64,000 nt of DNA, taken from the NCBI RefSeq assembly GCF_020387415.1, contig NZ_JAGWCB010000006.1:124001-188000 (forward strand). The letters are read 5' to 3'. A program made the translations under genes and the position numbers. The stretch comes from Ideonella benzenivorans (GTDB taxonomy: Bacteria; Pseudomonadota; Gammaproteobacteria; Burkholderiales; Burkholderiaceae_C). The notes beneath the pieces are model-generated. The model did not search any database. It was not told the origin of the DNA and was given only the letters and a program-made list of their open reading frames with translations. Of this stretch, positions 51,537 through 62,749 are shown in pieces (position 1 is the stretch's first letter; every line of letters begins with the position of its first letter).

Positions 51537-53603
51537 ATGTCCTCTTCCGGTCCCGCCACCCTCAACCCCGCCCAGATGGAAGCGGTCAATTACCTCAAGG
51601 GGCCCTGCCTGGTGCTGGCCGGGGCGGGCTCGGGCAAGACGCGGGTGATCACGCACAAGATTGCACGCTTGCTGCAGGAGGGCCTGAGGCCCAAGCAGAT
51701 CGCGGCCATCACCTTCACCAACAAGGCCGCGCGCGAAATGCGCGAGCGGGCGCAGTCGCTGGTGGGGCCGCGCGCGGCCAAGGACCTGGCCATCAGCACC
51801 TTCCACTCGCTGGGCGTGCGCATGCTGCGCGAGGACGGCACCAAGCTGGGGCTGAAGGAGCAGTTCTCCATCCTGGACGCCGACGACGTGCTGGGCGTGC
51901 TGCGCGATGCCGGCAGTTGCACCGACAACAAGATCGCTCGCCAGTGGCAGTGGACCATCAGCCTGTGGAAGAACCAGGGCATCAACAGCAGCAGCGCGTT
52001 GTCGGTGGCCAAGGACGACAACGAGCTGGTGGCCGCCAAGGTCATGCGGCTCTACGAGGAGCGGCTGGCGGCTTACCAGGCGGTGGATTTCGACGACCTG
52101 ATCAGCCTGCCGCTCAAGCTGCTGCAGACGAACGACGAGGCCCGCGCCAAGTGGCAGAACCAGTTCGGCCATGTGCTGGTGGACGAGTACCAGGACACCA
52201 ACGCGGTGCAGTACGAGCTGCTCAAGGCCCTGGTGGAACACCCCGACGAACGCCGGCACGGCCTGTTCACCGCGGTGGGCGATGACGACCAGAGCATCTA
52301 CGGCTGGCGCGGCGCGACCATCGAAAACCTGAAGCGCCTGCCCGAGGAGTTCCCCAACCTCAAGGTCATCCCGCTGGAGCAGAACTACCGCTCCACCAGC
52401 GCCATCCTGCGCGCGGCCAACGAGGTGATCGGCCTGAACCCCAAGCTGTTCCCGAAGAAGCTGTGGAGCGACCTGGGCGAGGGTGAGCCGGTGCGGGTGG
52501 TCGAGTGCGACGGCGAGGAGCACGAGGCCGAGCGGGCCGTGACCCGCATCCAGGCTCTGCGGGCGCAGGATCCGCGCATCCAGTTCGCCGACTTCGCCAT
52601 CCTCTACCGCGCCAACCACCAGGCCCGCATCTTCGAGCAGAAGCTGCGCATGGCGCAGATTCCGTACAAGGTCTCGGGCGGGCAGAGCTTCTTCGACAAG
52701 GCCGAGATCAAGGACCTGTGCGCCTGGCTGCGCCTGTTGGTGAACCAGGACGACGACCCGGCCTTTCTGCGGGCGGTGACCACGCCCAAGCGTGGCATCG
52801 GCCACCAGACGCTGGGCGCGTTGGGGGAGTTCTCCGGGCAGTGGAAGATGTCCATGTACGAGGCCTTGTTCGCGCAGAGCCTGGGCACCAAGCTCTCGGC
52901 CAAGGCCATCGGCTCACTGCACGAGTTCGGCCGCTATGTGAACGACCTGGAGTACAAGGCCCGCCACACCGTCGGCGCGGAGGATGCCAAGGCGCTGCTG
53001 CTGGAATGGCTGGGCGACATCGGCTACGAGCAGCACCTCTACGACCACGAGGACAACGAGAAGGTCGCGCTGGCCCGCTGGACCAACGTGCTGGACTTCG
53101 TCGACTGGGTGGCCAAGCGCTGCGGCGGCCAGATCCTGCAGGAAGGCGGCACCTTCGAAACCGAGAAGAAGAGCGTGCTGGAGGTGGCCCAGAGCATCAG
53201 CGTGATCCTCAGCCTGGCCGAGCGCGACGAGGGGCAGGACCAGGTGGTGCTGACCACGCTGCACGCCAGCAAGGGCCTGGAGTGGCCGCACGTCATCCTG
53301 GCCGGCGTCAACGAGGGCCTGCTGCCCTTCAAGGCCGACGAGGAGCAGATGACGCCCGAGCGGCTGCAGGAGGAGCGCCGCCTGATGTACGTGGGCATCA
53401 CCCGGGCCCAGCGCTCGCTGGTGGTCAGCACGCTGCGCCGGCGCAAGAAGGGCCGCGAGACCATCGCCGGCATCCCCAGCCGCTTCATCGCCGAGATGAA
53501 GCTGCACGAGGCCGCTGGCCGCGAGGACCCCAAGGACCGTTTGAAGCGATTGCGCGCCGAGCTGGCCGCCAAGGCGGCCAGCGCACCGCCGGCAGCGGCC
53601 TGA
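51537..53603 (+). CDS. rep: Rep/UvrD-family DNA helicase
   Basis: Superfamily 1A 3'-5' helicase (688 residues), closest to Rep in pattern. LNPAQMEAVNYLKGPCLVLAGAGSGKT contains Walker A, then TFTNKAAREM, DEYQDTN (Walker B), GDDDQSIYGWRG, EQNYRS, VLTTLHASKGLEWPHV and EERRLMYVGITRAQ. Rep clears proteins ahead of forks and works with PriA in restart, which suits its place directly after priA. Rep rather than UvrD is a judgement from N-terminal sequence and length. Confidence 0.92.
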   Translation: MSSSGPATLNPAQMEAVNYLKGPCLVLAGAGSGKTRVITHKIARLLQEGLRPKQIAAITFTNKAAREMRERAQSLVGPRAAKDLAISTFHSLGVRMLREDGTKLGLKEQFSILDADDVLGVLRDAGSCTDNKIARQWQWTISLWKNQGINSSSALSVAKDDNELVAAKVMRLYEERLAAYQAVDFDDLISLPLKLLQTNDEARAKWQNQFGHVLVDEYQDTNAVQYELLKALVEHPDERRHGLFTAVGDDDQSIYGWRGATIENLKRLPEEFPNLKVIPLEQNYRSTSAILRAANEVIGLNPKLFPKKLWSDLGEGEPVRVVECDGEEHEAERAVTRIQALRAQDPRIQFADFAILYRANHQARIFEQKLRMAQIPYKVSGGQSFFDKAEIKDLCAWLRLLVNQDDDPAFLRAVTTPKRGIGHQTLGALGEFSGQWKMSMYEALFAQSLGTKLSAKAIGSLHEFGRYVNDLEYKARHTVGAEDAKALLLEWLGDIGYEQHLYDHEDNEKVALARWTNVLDFVDWVAKRCGGQILQEGGTFETEKKSVLEVAQSISVILSLAERDEGQDQVVLTTLHASKGLEWPHVILAGVNEGLLPFKADEEQMTPERLQEERRLMYVGITRAQRSLVVSTLRRRKKGRETIAGIPSRFIAEMKLHEAAGREDPKDRLKRLRAELAAKAASAPPAAA

Positions 53604-53611
53604 GCGCCGGC

Positions 53612-54103
53612 TCAGCCCAGCTCGGCCTTCAGGTAGTGGGCGCCGGGCAGCGGGTTGAAGTAGTAGGGCGGAATTTCGTCGAAGCCCAGCGAGGCGTAGA
53701 GCTCGCGCGCGGCCTCCATCTCGTCCAGCGTGTCCAGCAGCATGGCCGAGTAGCCGGCCTGGGTGGCCTGGTCCATCAGCGTCTGGGCCAGCAGCCGGCC
53801 CAGGCCGAAGCGGCGAAACGGGCGGCGCACGAACAGCCGCTTCATCTCGCAGGCGTTGGCGTAATCCACGTCGGCGCGTGGGCGGAAGGCACCGCAGCCG
53901 GCCACCTCGCCGTCCACATAGGCCAGCAGCAGCAACCCGTGCGGCGCGGCGTAGTGGCCGGGCAGGCTGGCCAGCTCGGCCTCGAAACCCTGGAAGCCCA
54001 GGTCCACGCCCAGGGCCTGGGCGTACTCGGTGAAGAGGGTCCGGGTGTGGGCCAGGGCGGCCTCGTCCTCGGGCGATTTCAGCTGTATCTCGGGGGTGTC
54101 CAT
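53612..54103 (-). CDS. GNAT-family N-acetyltransferase
   Basis: A 163-residue acetyltransferase. The acetyl-CoA-binding motif is in MKRLFVRRPFRRFGLGRLL (R-R-x-x-G-x-G pattern), followed by SAMLLDTLDEMEAARELYASLGF and a GAHYLK end. Substrate unknown. Convergent with rep, 8 bases apart. Confidence 0.9.
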   Translation of the reverse strand: MDTPEIQLKSPEDEAALAHTRTLFTEYAQALGVDLGFQGFEAELASLPGHYAAPHGLLLLAYVDGEVAGCGAFRPRADVDYANACEMKRLFVRRPFRRFGLGRLLAQTLMDQATQAGYSAMLLDTLDEMEAARELYASLGFDEIPPYYFNPLPGAHYLKAELG

Positions 54104-54161
54104 CGCCGTGGGGCGAAGTCGCGGGGACCGTCAGTCTAGCGGCTGTCGGCCGATCGCGGGT

Positions 54162-54863
54162 TCAGCCCCCCAGCCGGGCCACCCACACCGCACCGGCCAC
54201 GCACAGCCCCAGCAGCAGCAGCGCCGCCAGCCGTGTCAGTGCGCTGTCGCGGCTGGGCGGGGTGTCGGCCGGCAGGGCCTGGTCACCCGTCAGCATCGGC
54301 CGCACCAGGTTGTGCTTCTTGACCAGGCCGTGGAACCCGATGGCCGCCACATGCAGGCCCACCAGCACCAGCAACAGGGTCTGGCCCGGGCCTGTGTGCC
54401 AGCGCGTGCCCCAGCTGGCCCAGTCTTCCGGCACCAGGGCATTGAGCGGACCGACGGTGGCGATCTCGTCATCGGCCACCAGGCCGGTGGCCACCTGCAG
54501 GGCCAGCACGGCCAGCAGGGCCAGCACCGACAGCGCGCCCAGCGGGTTGTGGCCGGCGGGGGCCGGCAGCTGGCCCCGCAGGTAGCGCCAGACGGTGACC
54601 GGCCCGCGCACGAAGCTGGCAAAGCGCGACCAGCGGCCACCCACCAGGCCCCAGACCAGCCGGAAGGCGATCAACGCCCCGGCGGCCAGGCCCAGGCGCA
54701 CATGCCAGTCCATCGCGTTGCCGCCCACCTTGCCGCTCACGAACAGCGCCACCACCCCCCCCAGCAAGGCCCAGTGGAACAGGCGGGTGGGCAGGTCCCA
54801 GACGCGGACCGGGTTGGTCGCGGCGGGGCTGGGGCGGGACGGCGTGACGGGGGGAACCGGCAT
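54162..54863 (-). CDS. cytochrome b561-type membrane protein
   Basis: Di-haem b-type cytochrome of 233 residues with about five helices. Haem-ligand histidines appear in LPTRLFHWALLGG, DWHVRLGLAAG, RWHTGPGQTLL and GLHVAAIGFHGLVKKHNLV. A clear AGGAG lies seven bases before the ATG. It is divergent from the cytochrome c' gene; the two are commonly paired, with the b-type protein thought to pass electrons to the periplasmic c'. Confidence 0.93.
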   Translation of the reverse strand: MPVPPVTPSRPSPAATNPVRVWDLPTRLFHWALLGGVVALFVSGKVGGNAMDWHVRLGLAAGALIAFRLVWGLVGGRWSRFASFVRGPVTVWRYLRGQLPAPAGHNPLGALSVLALLAVLALQVATGLVADDEIATVGPLNALVPEDWASWGTRWHTGPGQTLLLVLVGLHVAAIGFHGLVKKHNLVRPMLTGDQALPADTPPSRDSALTRLAALLLLGLCVAGAVWVARLGG

Positions 54864-55052
54864 CTGTGAACTCCTGGGCAGCGGTCGTGTCAATCCCTGC
54901 ACCATACCGTGTCCCGCCGTGGTGTGTGTGCGGCTGGATACACCGCGGCGCAGGGCTTGCCTACACTGGGCCCATCGCCCGGGCGCTGTGCCCCAGGGCG
55001 GTATCCCTTGATCTCACGGGCCCAGACCGGCCCATTCACCTGGAGGAATTGC

Positions 55053-55499
55053 ATGAAACACGCCGTCGCTGCCGCCACCCTGGCCCTGTTCGCTGCCTTT
55101 CCCGCGGCCGCCCAGTTTGCGAAGCCGACCGATGCGGTCAAGTACCGCGAATCGGCCTTCAAGCTGATGGCCACCCACTTCGGCCGCATCAACGCCATGG
55201 CCCAGGGCAAGGTGCCGTTTGACGCCAAGGCGGCCCAGGCCAATGCCGAGGTGCTGAGCGTCCTGGCCAAGCTGCCCTGGGACGCCTTCCCGGCCGGCTC
55301 CAACGTGGGCAACACCGAGGCCAAGCCGGAAGTCTGGAGCCAGCCCGACAAGTTCAAGACCGGTGCCCAGCAGTTGATGGACAACGTGGCCAAGCTGGAC
55401 GCGGCCGCCAAGGCCGGCAGCCTGGATCAGCTCAAGGCCGCGGCCGGGGCGGTGGGCAAGTCCTGCAAGTCCTGCCACGAGGCCTTCAAGAAGGACTGA
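55053..55499 (+). CDS. cytochrome c'
   Basis: Periplasmic class II c-type cytochrome (148 residues) that binds NO or CO at a five-coordinate haem. Signal peptide to about AAAQ (residue 21). Four-helix bundle with the C-terminal haem motif CKSCH (Cys138, Cys141, His142) followed by EAFKKD. TGGAGGAATTGC before the ATG is a strong ribosome-binding site. Probably protects against nitrosative stress; divergent from cytochrome b561. Confidence 0.95.
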   Translation: MKHAVAAATLALFAAFPAAAQFAKPTDAVKYRESAFKLMATHFGRINAMAQGKVPFDAKAAQANAEVLSVLAKLPWDAFPAGSNVGNTEAKPEVWSQPDKFKTGAQQLMDNVAKLDAAAKAGSLDQLKAAAGAVGKSCKSCHEAFKKD

Positions 55500-55510
55500 T
55501 CAGGCCTGCA

Positions 55511-57403
55511 TCAGGCCCGTTGGCCCAGCACCTCCCAGCGTTCGAGCAAGGCCATCAGTGCCTCCTCGATCTGGGCATGGCGCTGGGTCACCTCGGCCAC
55601 CCGCCGGGGTGGCTGGGCGTAGAAACCGCTGTCGGCCAGCAGAACGGCCAGCTCGGCCTGTTCGGCCTCCAGCGCCTCGATCTTGCCGGGCAGTTCGTCG
55701 AACTCGCGCTGCTCCTTGTAGCTGAGCTTGCGCTTGGGTTCGGCCGGTGCGGCGGCCGGGGTCGGGGCTGAAGCGGGCGCGGGCGCCGACTCGGCCTTGG
55801 CCGCGGCCTTCTGCGCAGCCTCTTGGGCGGCGGCGCTGCGGGCGGCCTGGGCCTGCCAGTCGCTGATGCCGCCCTCGTACTCGCGCCACAGGCCGTGGCC
55901 CTCGGCCACCAGGGTGCTGGTCACCACGTTGTCGACGAAGCGCCGGTCGTGGCTGACCAGGAAGACGGTGCCGTCGTAGTCCTGCAGCAGCTCTTCCAGC
56001 ATCTCCAGCGTCTCGATGTCGAGGTCGTTGGTGGGTTCGTCCAGCACCAGCACATTGGCCGGGCGGGCGAACAGCCGGGCCAGCAGCAGACGGTTGCGCT
56101 CGCCGCCCGACAGGCTCTTGACCGGCGAATGGGCCCGGGCCGGCGAGAACAGGAAGTCGCCCAGGTAGCTCATCACGTGCTTGCGCTGGTGGCCGATCTC
56201 GATCCACTCGCTGCCGGGGCTGATGGTGTCGGCCAGCGTGGCCTCGGGGTTGAGCACCTCGCGCATCTGGTCGAAGTAGGCCACCTCGATGCGGCTGCCC
56301 TGGCGCACCGTGCCGCTGTCGGGCGCCAATTGGCCGAGGATCAGCTTGAGCAGCGTGGTCTTGCCCGCGCCGTTCGGGCCAATCAGGCCGATCTTGTCGC
56401 CGCGCAGCACCGTGGTGGAAAAGTCGCGCACGACCACCTTGTCGCCAAATGCCTTGGTCACATGCTCCAGCTCCGCCACGATCTTGCCGCTGGCGCTGCC
56501 CGTGTCCACGTCCAGGCGCACCTTGCCGACCACGTCGCGCCGCGTGGCGCGGGTCTCGCGCAGCTTCTCCAGCCGGGCGATGCGGGCCACGCTGCGGGTG
56601 CGGCGGGCCTCCACGCCCTTGCGGATCCAGACCTCCTCCTGGGCCAGCAGCTTGTCGGCGCGGGCGTTCTGCAGCGCCTCGGCCTCCAGCTCGCGCTGCT
56701 TGGCGGCCTCGAAGGCGGCGAAGTTGCCGGGGTAGCTGCGCAGCTGACCACGGTCGAGCTCGATGATGCGGGTGGTCACCGCGTCCAGGAAGGCGCGGTC
56801 GTGGGTGATCAACAGCAGCGCGCCGCGGAAGTTGTTCAGCAGCCCGGCCAGCCAGTCGATGGCGTCCAGGTCCAGGTGGTTGGTGGGCTCGTCCAGCAAC
56901 AGCACGTCGGGCGTGGCCACCAGGGCGCGGGCCAGGGCCACGCGCTTGCGCCAGCCGCCCGAGAGCGAATCCACCGGGGCCTGCGGGTCCAGTTCCAGGC
57001 GCTGCAGGGCCTCGTCGACCCGCTGCTCCCAGTTCCAGCCATCCAGAGCCTCCAGCCGGGTCTGCAGCGCGTCCAGGTCCTCGCCGGGGGCGTGGTTCTC
57101 GTAGCGCTCGCGCAAGGCCTTGGCCTCGGCCACGCCCTCGCTGACCACCTGGAAGACGGTGGCGCCCGGTTGCAGGAAGGGCTCCTGCGGCACGTACTCG
57201 CGGCGCAGCCCGCCCTGCACCTGCAACAGGCCGTCGTCGGGCTTCTCCAGCCCGGCCAGGATCTTCAGCAGCGAGCTCTTGCCGGCGCCGTTGCGGCCGA
57301 TCAGGCCGATGCGTTCGCCGTTGTCGAGCGAGAGGTCCGCCCCGTCGAGCAGGGGCACGTGGCCGAAGGCGAGGTGGGCTTGGGTGAGGGTGAGCAATGC
57401 CAT
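55511..57403 (-). CDS. uup: ABC-F ATPase Uup
   Basis: Soluble ABC-F protein (630 residues) with two ATPase cassettes and no membrane domain, of the ribosome-associated type. Walker A motifs GRNGAGKSS and GPNGAGKTT, signatures LSGGWRKRVALARAL and LSGGERNRLLLARL, Walker B LLLDEPTNHLDLD and LVLDEPTNDLDIE. An Ala/Pro-rich linker leads to the C-terminal coiled coil (about 560-630) typical of Uup. The start MALLTLTQAHLAFG is the conserved one. Convergent with cytochrome c'. A perfect FNR-type box lies 60 bases upstream of its start. Confidence 0.95.
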   Translation of the reverse strand: MALLTLTQAHLAFGHVPLLDGADLSLDNGERIGLIGRNGAGKSSLLKILAGLEKPDDGLLQVQGGLRREYVPQEPFLQPGATVFQVVSEGVAEAKALRERYENHAPGEDLDALQTRLEALDGWNWEQRVDEALQRLELDPQAPVDSLSGGWRKRVALARALVATPDVLLLDEPTNHLDLDAIDWLAGLLNNFRGALLLITHDRAFLDAVTTRIIELDRGQLRSYPGNFAAFEAAKQRELEAEALQNARADKLLAQEEVWIRKGVEARRTRSVARIARLEKLRETRATRRDVVGKVRLDVDTGSASGKIVAELEHVTKAFGDKVVVRDFSTTVLRGDKIGLIGPNGAGKTTLLKLILGQLAPDSGTVRQGSRIEVAYFDQMREVLNPEATLADTISPGSEWIEIGHQRKHVMSYLGDFLFSPARAHSPVKSLSGGERNRLLLARLFARPANVLVLDEPTNDLDIETLEMLEELLQDYDGTVFLVSHDRRFVDNVVTSTLVAEGHGLWREYEGGISDWQAQAARSAAAQEAAQKAAAKAESAPAPASAPTPAAAPAEPKRKLSYKEQREFDELPGKIEALEAEQAELAVLLADSGFYAQPPRRVAEVTQRHAQIEEALMALLERWEVLGQRA

Positions 57404-57462
57404 GGGGCGATTGTCCGTCGGCGGGCGGGCGTGGCGCCGACGGAACACCGTTCGGTGCAAAC

Positions 57463-57476
57463 TTGATGCGAATCAA
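57463..57476. promoter_or_regulatory. FNR/CRP-family box between uup and the export operon
   Basis: TTGAT-GCGA-ATCAA is an exact match to the FNR/Anr consensus TTGAT-N4-ATCAA. The symmetry extends to GCAAACTTGAT/ATCAAGTTTGC (57457-57482), an 11-bp inverted repeat. The centre is 66 bases from the uup ATG and 122 from the adaptor ATG. A second small palindrome, CACCG-TT-CGGTG, abuts it at 57446-57457. An RNA hairpin is the alternative reading. Confidence 0.65.
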
Positions 57477-57591
57477 GTTTGCGGGCGCGGGTGTCGTGCC
57501 GCCCTGGCTGGCCCGGGGCATGCTTGCGCTTGGCTTCGACAAGCGCCCGGAGGGCGAACCGTTCCATGCTGGTTGGCAAGGCTGATTTCCG

Positions 57592-58833
57592 ATGACCGAC
57601 ACGACCGCGTCCCCCCTTCCTGTCTGGCGGCAGCGCAGGACCTGGCTGCTGCTGGGCGTGGCCATCGCGCTGGGCCTGGGGTGGTGGCTGCTGCGCCGGG
57701 GCCCGTTGCTGTCGGTGCATGCCGTGCAGCAGCGGGACTTTGTGCAGACCGTGGTCGCCAGCGGCCATGTGGAGGCCCCGCACCGGGTGGACATCGGCGC
57801 CCAGGTGACCGGCACCGTGGTGGCGGTGCCGGTGGCCGAGGGCGCCACCGTGAAGGCCGGCGAGGTGCTGGTGCGGCTGGATGACACCGAGGCGCGGGCC
57901 AGCCTGCGTCAGGCCGATGCGGCGGTGGCGCAGGCCGAGCAGCAGCTGCGGCAACTGGGTGAGGTGCAGCTGCCGGTGGCGGACCAGAGCCTGCGCCAGG
58001 CCCAGGTCACGCGCGACAACGCCCGGGCCCAGTGGCAACGCCAGCAGGATCTGTTCAACCAGGGCTTCATCGGCCAGGCGGCGCTGGACGATGCCCGCAA
58101 GGCGCTGGACCTCGCCGAGTCCCAGTGGCGTGCCGCCCAGGCGCAGGCCGCGGCCGTCGCCACGGGCGGCAGCAACCGTGCGGGCACCGAGCAGGCCCTG
58201 GTCCAGGCCCGGGCCGCTGCCGCCGCCACACGGGCCCGGCTGGGCTACACCACGCTGGTGGCGCCGGAAGCCGGCGTGCTGATCGACCGCAGCGTCGAGG
58301 TGGGCAGCGTGGTGCAGGCGGGCAAGACGCTGCTGACCCTGTCGCCCGCGGGTCCGACCCAGCTGGTGTTGTCGGTGGACGAGAAAAACCTGCGCCTGCT
58401 GGCGCTGGGCCAGACCGCGCTGGCGTCGGCCGACGCCTATGCGCGCCAGCGTTTCCCGGCCCGGGTGGCCTACATCAATCCGGGGGTCAATGCGGCCACC
58501 GGCGCGGTGGACGTCAAGCTGGACGTGCCCGAGCCACCGGCCTATCTGCGGCAGGACATGACGGTGTCGGTGGACATCGAGGTGGCCCGCCGTCCCCGGG
58601 CCGTGCTGGTGCCCACCGAAAGCGTGCAGGATCTGGACAGCGCCCAGCCCTGGGTCTGGCGCGTGCAGGGCGGGGTGGTGACCCGCCAGCCGGTGCACCT
58701 GGGCCTGCGCAGCCCGAGTTGGACCGAGGTGCGCGATGGTCTGAAGCCAGGCGACCAGGTGGCCGCCGCTGGCACCGTGCTGCAGGAGGGGCAGCGGGTG
58801 CGGCCGGTGGCCCTGGCCGCCTCGGCTCCTTGA
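57592..58833 (+). CDS. MacA/HlyD-type periplasmic adaptor
   Basis: Membrane-fusion protein of 413 residues for a tripartite ABC exporter. An N-terminal helix (WLLLGVAIALGLGWWLL, about 17-33) anchors it. A biotinyl-lipoyl domain (HRVDIGAQVTGTVVAVPV), a long helical hairpin (about 100-205, rich in Ala and Gln) and beta-barrel and membrane-proximal domains follow. It is 10 bases before the permease gene. The substrate is unknown. Confidence 0.93.
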   Translation: MTDTTASPLPVWRQRRTWLLLGVAIALGLGWWLLRRGPLLSVHAVQQRDFVQTVVASGHVEAPHRVDIGAQVTGTVVAVPVAEGATVKAGEVLVRLDDTEARASLRQADAAVAQAEQQLRQLGEVQLPVADQSLRQAQVTRDNARAQWQRQQDLFNQGFIGQAALDDARKALDLAESQWRAAQAQAAAVATGGSNRAGTEQALVQARAAAAATRARLGYTTLVAPEAGVLIDRSVEVGSVVQAGKTLLTLSPAGPTQLVLSVDEKNLRLLALGQTALASADAYARQRFPARVAYINPGVNAATGAVDVKLDVPEPPAYLRQDMTVSVDIEVARRPRAVLVPTESVQDLDSAQPWVWRVQGGVVTRQPVHLGLRSPSWTEVRDGLKPGDQVAAAGTVLQEGQRVRPVALAASAP

Positions 58834-58843
58834 GTGTCCGACC

Positions 58844-60761
<1,918 letters not shown>

Positions 60762-60774
60762 GCCGGCGTGTTCC

Positions 60775-61746
60775 TCAGGCTGCGCGGCGGGCCGCCACCG
60801 CGGCCTCCAGCGCGTCGACGAAGCGGGCGGCCACGTCGAAACCGGTCTGGTCGGTGATTTCCTGGAAGCAGGTCGGGCTGGTGACGTTGATCTCGGTGAG
60901 GCGGTCACCGATCACGTCCAGACCCACCAGCAGCAGGCCGCGGGCGGCCAGCACCGGGCCCAGGGCCTCGGCGATGGCGCGGTCGCTGTCCGAGAGTGGC
61001 TGGGCCACGCCCTTGCCGCCAGCGGCCAGGTTGCCGCGGATCTCGCTGCCCTGCGGGATGCGTGCCAGGCAGTAGGGAACGGGCTGGCCGCCGATCACCA
61101 GCACCCGCTTGTCGCCCTGCACGATCTCGGGCACGTAGCGCTGCACCATCACCGTCTGCGCGCCGTCGCGGTTGAGGGTTTCGATGATGCTGCCCAGGTT
61201 CAGACCGTCCTCGCGCACCCGGAAGATGCCCATGCCGCCCATGCCGTCCAGGGGCTTGAGGATGATGTCCCGGTGCTCGGCGTGGAAGGCGCGGATGTCG
61301 TCCGGCTGGCGGGTGACCAGCGTGGGGGCGGTGAACTGCGGAAATTCCAGGATGGCCAGCTTCTCCGGGTGGTCGCGCAGCGCCTGCGGCGCGTTGAACA
61401 CCCGCGCGCCCTCGGCTTCGGCGCGGCCCAGCAGGTGGGTGGCGTAGAAGTACTCGCTGTCGAAGGGCGGGTCCTTGCGCATGATCACCGCGTCGAAGTC
61501 GGCCAGGGCCTCGCGGCCCTCGGCCTGCACGCTGTACCAGTCCTTCACCCCGGGGCCCGAGCGGCCCGTCAGCGCCAGGGTCTGGACGTGGGCGCTGATC
61601 TTCCCACCGCTGACCCAGGACAGGTCCTGCGGGCCGCAATGGGCCAGCGTGTGGCCGCGCCGGGCGGCCCCGCGCATCATCGCGAAGGTCGAGTCCTTGT
61701 GGGTCTTGAAGGTGGACAAGGGGTCGGCAACGAACAGCAGTCTCAT
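60775..61746 (-). CDS. gshB: glutathione synthetase
   Basis: ATP-grasp enzyme (323 residues) joining gamma-glutamylcysteine and glycine. It begins MRLLFVADPLSTFKTHKDST. Landmarks: MRKDPPFDSEY, ILKPLDGMGGMGIFRV (ATP loop), VPEIVQGDKRVLVI, GNLAAGGKG and EINVTSPTCFQEI with the metal ligands. The long frame upstream of this ATG is antisense to the next gene and is rejected. Convergent with the exporter operon. Confidence 0.98.
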   Translation of the reverse strand: MRLLFVADPLSTFKTHKDSTFAMMRGAARRGHTLAHCGPQDLSWVSGGKISAHVQTLALTGRSGPGVKDWYSVQAEGREALADFDAVIMRKDPPFDSEYFYATHLLGRAEAEGARVFNAPQALRDHPEKLAILEFPQFTAPTLVTRQPDDIRAFHAEHRDIILKPLDGMGGMGIFRVREDGLNLGSIIETLNRDGAQTVMVQRYVPEIVQGDKRVLVIGGQPVPYCLARIPQGSEIRGNLAAGGKGVAQPLSDSDRAIAEALGPVLAARGLLLVGLDVIGDRLTEINVTSPTCFQEITDQTGFDVAARFVDALEAAVAARRAA

Positions 61747-61943
61747 GGCGCGGGCGACAGTCTGAAAACCGCAGTGTGCCCTGAAGCCAGGACCTGCGCT
61801 GGCGGTGGGGCGACACAGGGTGTCACATCTGAGGGGGGCCGACGTCAGCGCCGTGCACGGCGGCCGCGTTACAGAAGCATCGGTCGGCCTTTCGCTTTCT
61901 CCCTTTTGGGGAGGCCGCCGCAGATACCGACACAGGAATGGCC

Positions 61944-62726
61944 ATGAACGCACCCTTGCCCTCGTCTTCGACCTCGCTGTCCGGCACCCCGTCCGGTCGC
62001 CGGCCTTCTCCCGTGCTCTGGGCCGGGGCCGGCTTGGCGGCGGGGGTGGTGGCCGCCGCGGCGGGGGCTCTGGTCTGGCAGAAGGTCGCCACCCCCGCGG
62101 CACCGTCGGCCCCCCTGCCGCTGCTGGCCGCTTCTGCGGTGGCCGGGCCGGCCCCTGCCGCGGCCTCAGGCGCTGCGTCGGCCGCCGCCGCGTCGGTGGC
62201 CGGGGTCGCCTCTGCGGTGCCGGCCCCGGCCCCTGTCGTGCACCCGGCGCACAAGGTGGCCTCGCACAAGCCCGCCGCGCCGGCCAAGACACCGGTGGCC
62301 CCGGCCGAGCGACCGGCCTCTTCGGTGACAGCGGCCCCGGTGGCCACGGTGCAGGCGCCACCCGCCTCCGCCACGCGGGCGGTCTGTACCAACTGCGGGG
62401 TGGTCGAATCCGTGCAGGAGGTCAAGGAGAAGGGCCACGGCACCGGCCTCGGGGCGGTGGCCGGCGGGGTGGTCGGCGGCGTCGTCGGCAACCAGTTTGG
62501 CAAGAACTCCCGCATCATCGGGGCGATCGGCGGGGCCCTGGTCGGCCACCAGATCGAGCGCGACGTGCGCTCGACGGTGGATTACAAGGTGGTGGTGCGG
62601 ATGGAGGATGGCAGCCGCGAGACCGTGACCCAGGCCCAGAGCGTGCCGGTGGGCACCCCTGTCACGGTGCACAACGGCGTGCTGCGGGTGAACAACGGCA
62701 CCGGCGATACCGGCGCGTCGAACTGA
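61944..62726 (+). CDS. glycine-zipper 2TM-domain surface protein
   Basis: A 260-residue protein. An N-terminal membrane anchor (SPVLWAGAGLAAGVVAAAAGALVW, about 22-45) is followed by a long Ala/Pro/Val-rich low-complexity linker (about 50-145), a CTNCGVVESVQEV segment, and the glycine-zipper block GTGLGAVAGGVVGGVVGNQF to IGAIGGALVGHQIE. The C-terminal SlyB-like part follows (YKVVVRMEDGSRETVTQ). I chose ATG 61944, six bases after AGGA; ATG 61938 is the alternative. Probably an envelope-structure protein; role unknown. Confidence 0.88.
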   Translation: MNAPLPSSSTSLSGTPSGRRPSPVLWAGAGLAAGVVAAAAGALVWQKVATPAAPSAPLPLLAASAVAGPAPAAASGAASAAAASVAGVASAVPAPAPVVHPAHKVASHKPAAPAKTPVAPAERPASSVTAAPVATVQAPPASATRAVCTNCGVVESVQEVKEKGHGTGLGAVAGGVVGGVVGNQFGKNSRIIGAIGGALVGHQIERDVRSTVDYKVVVRMEDGSRETVTQAQSVPVGTPVTVHNGVLRVNNGTGDTGASN

Positions 62727-62749
62727 GCGGGCGCGTGGCCGGGCGCGCC

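Noticed and set aside
49550-52285. Open frame of about 900 codons overlapping priA and rep in another frame
   Set aside because: Frame-shifted shadow of two clear helicase genes, Arg/Ala/Gly/Pro-rich without motifs.
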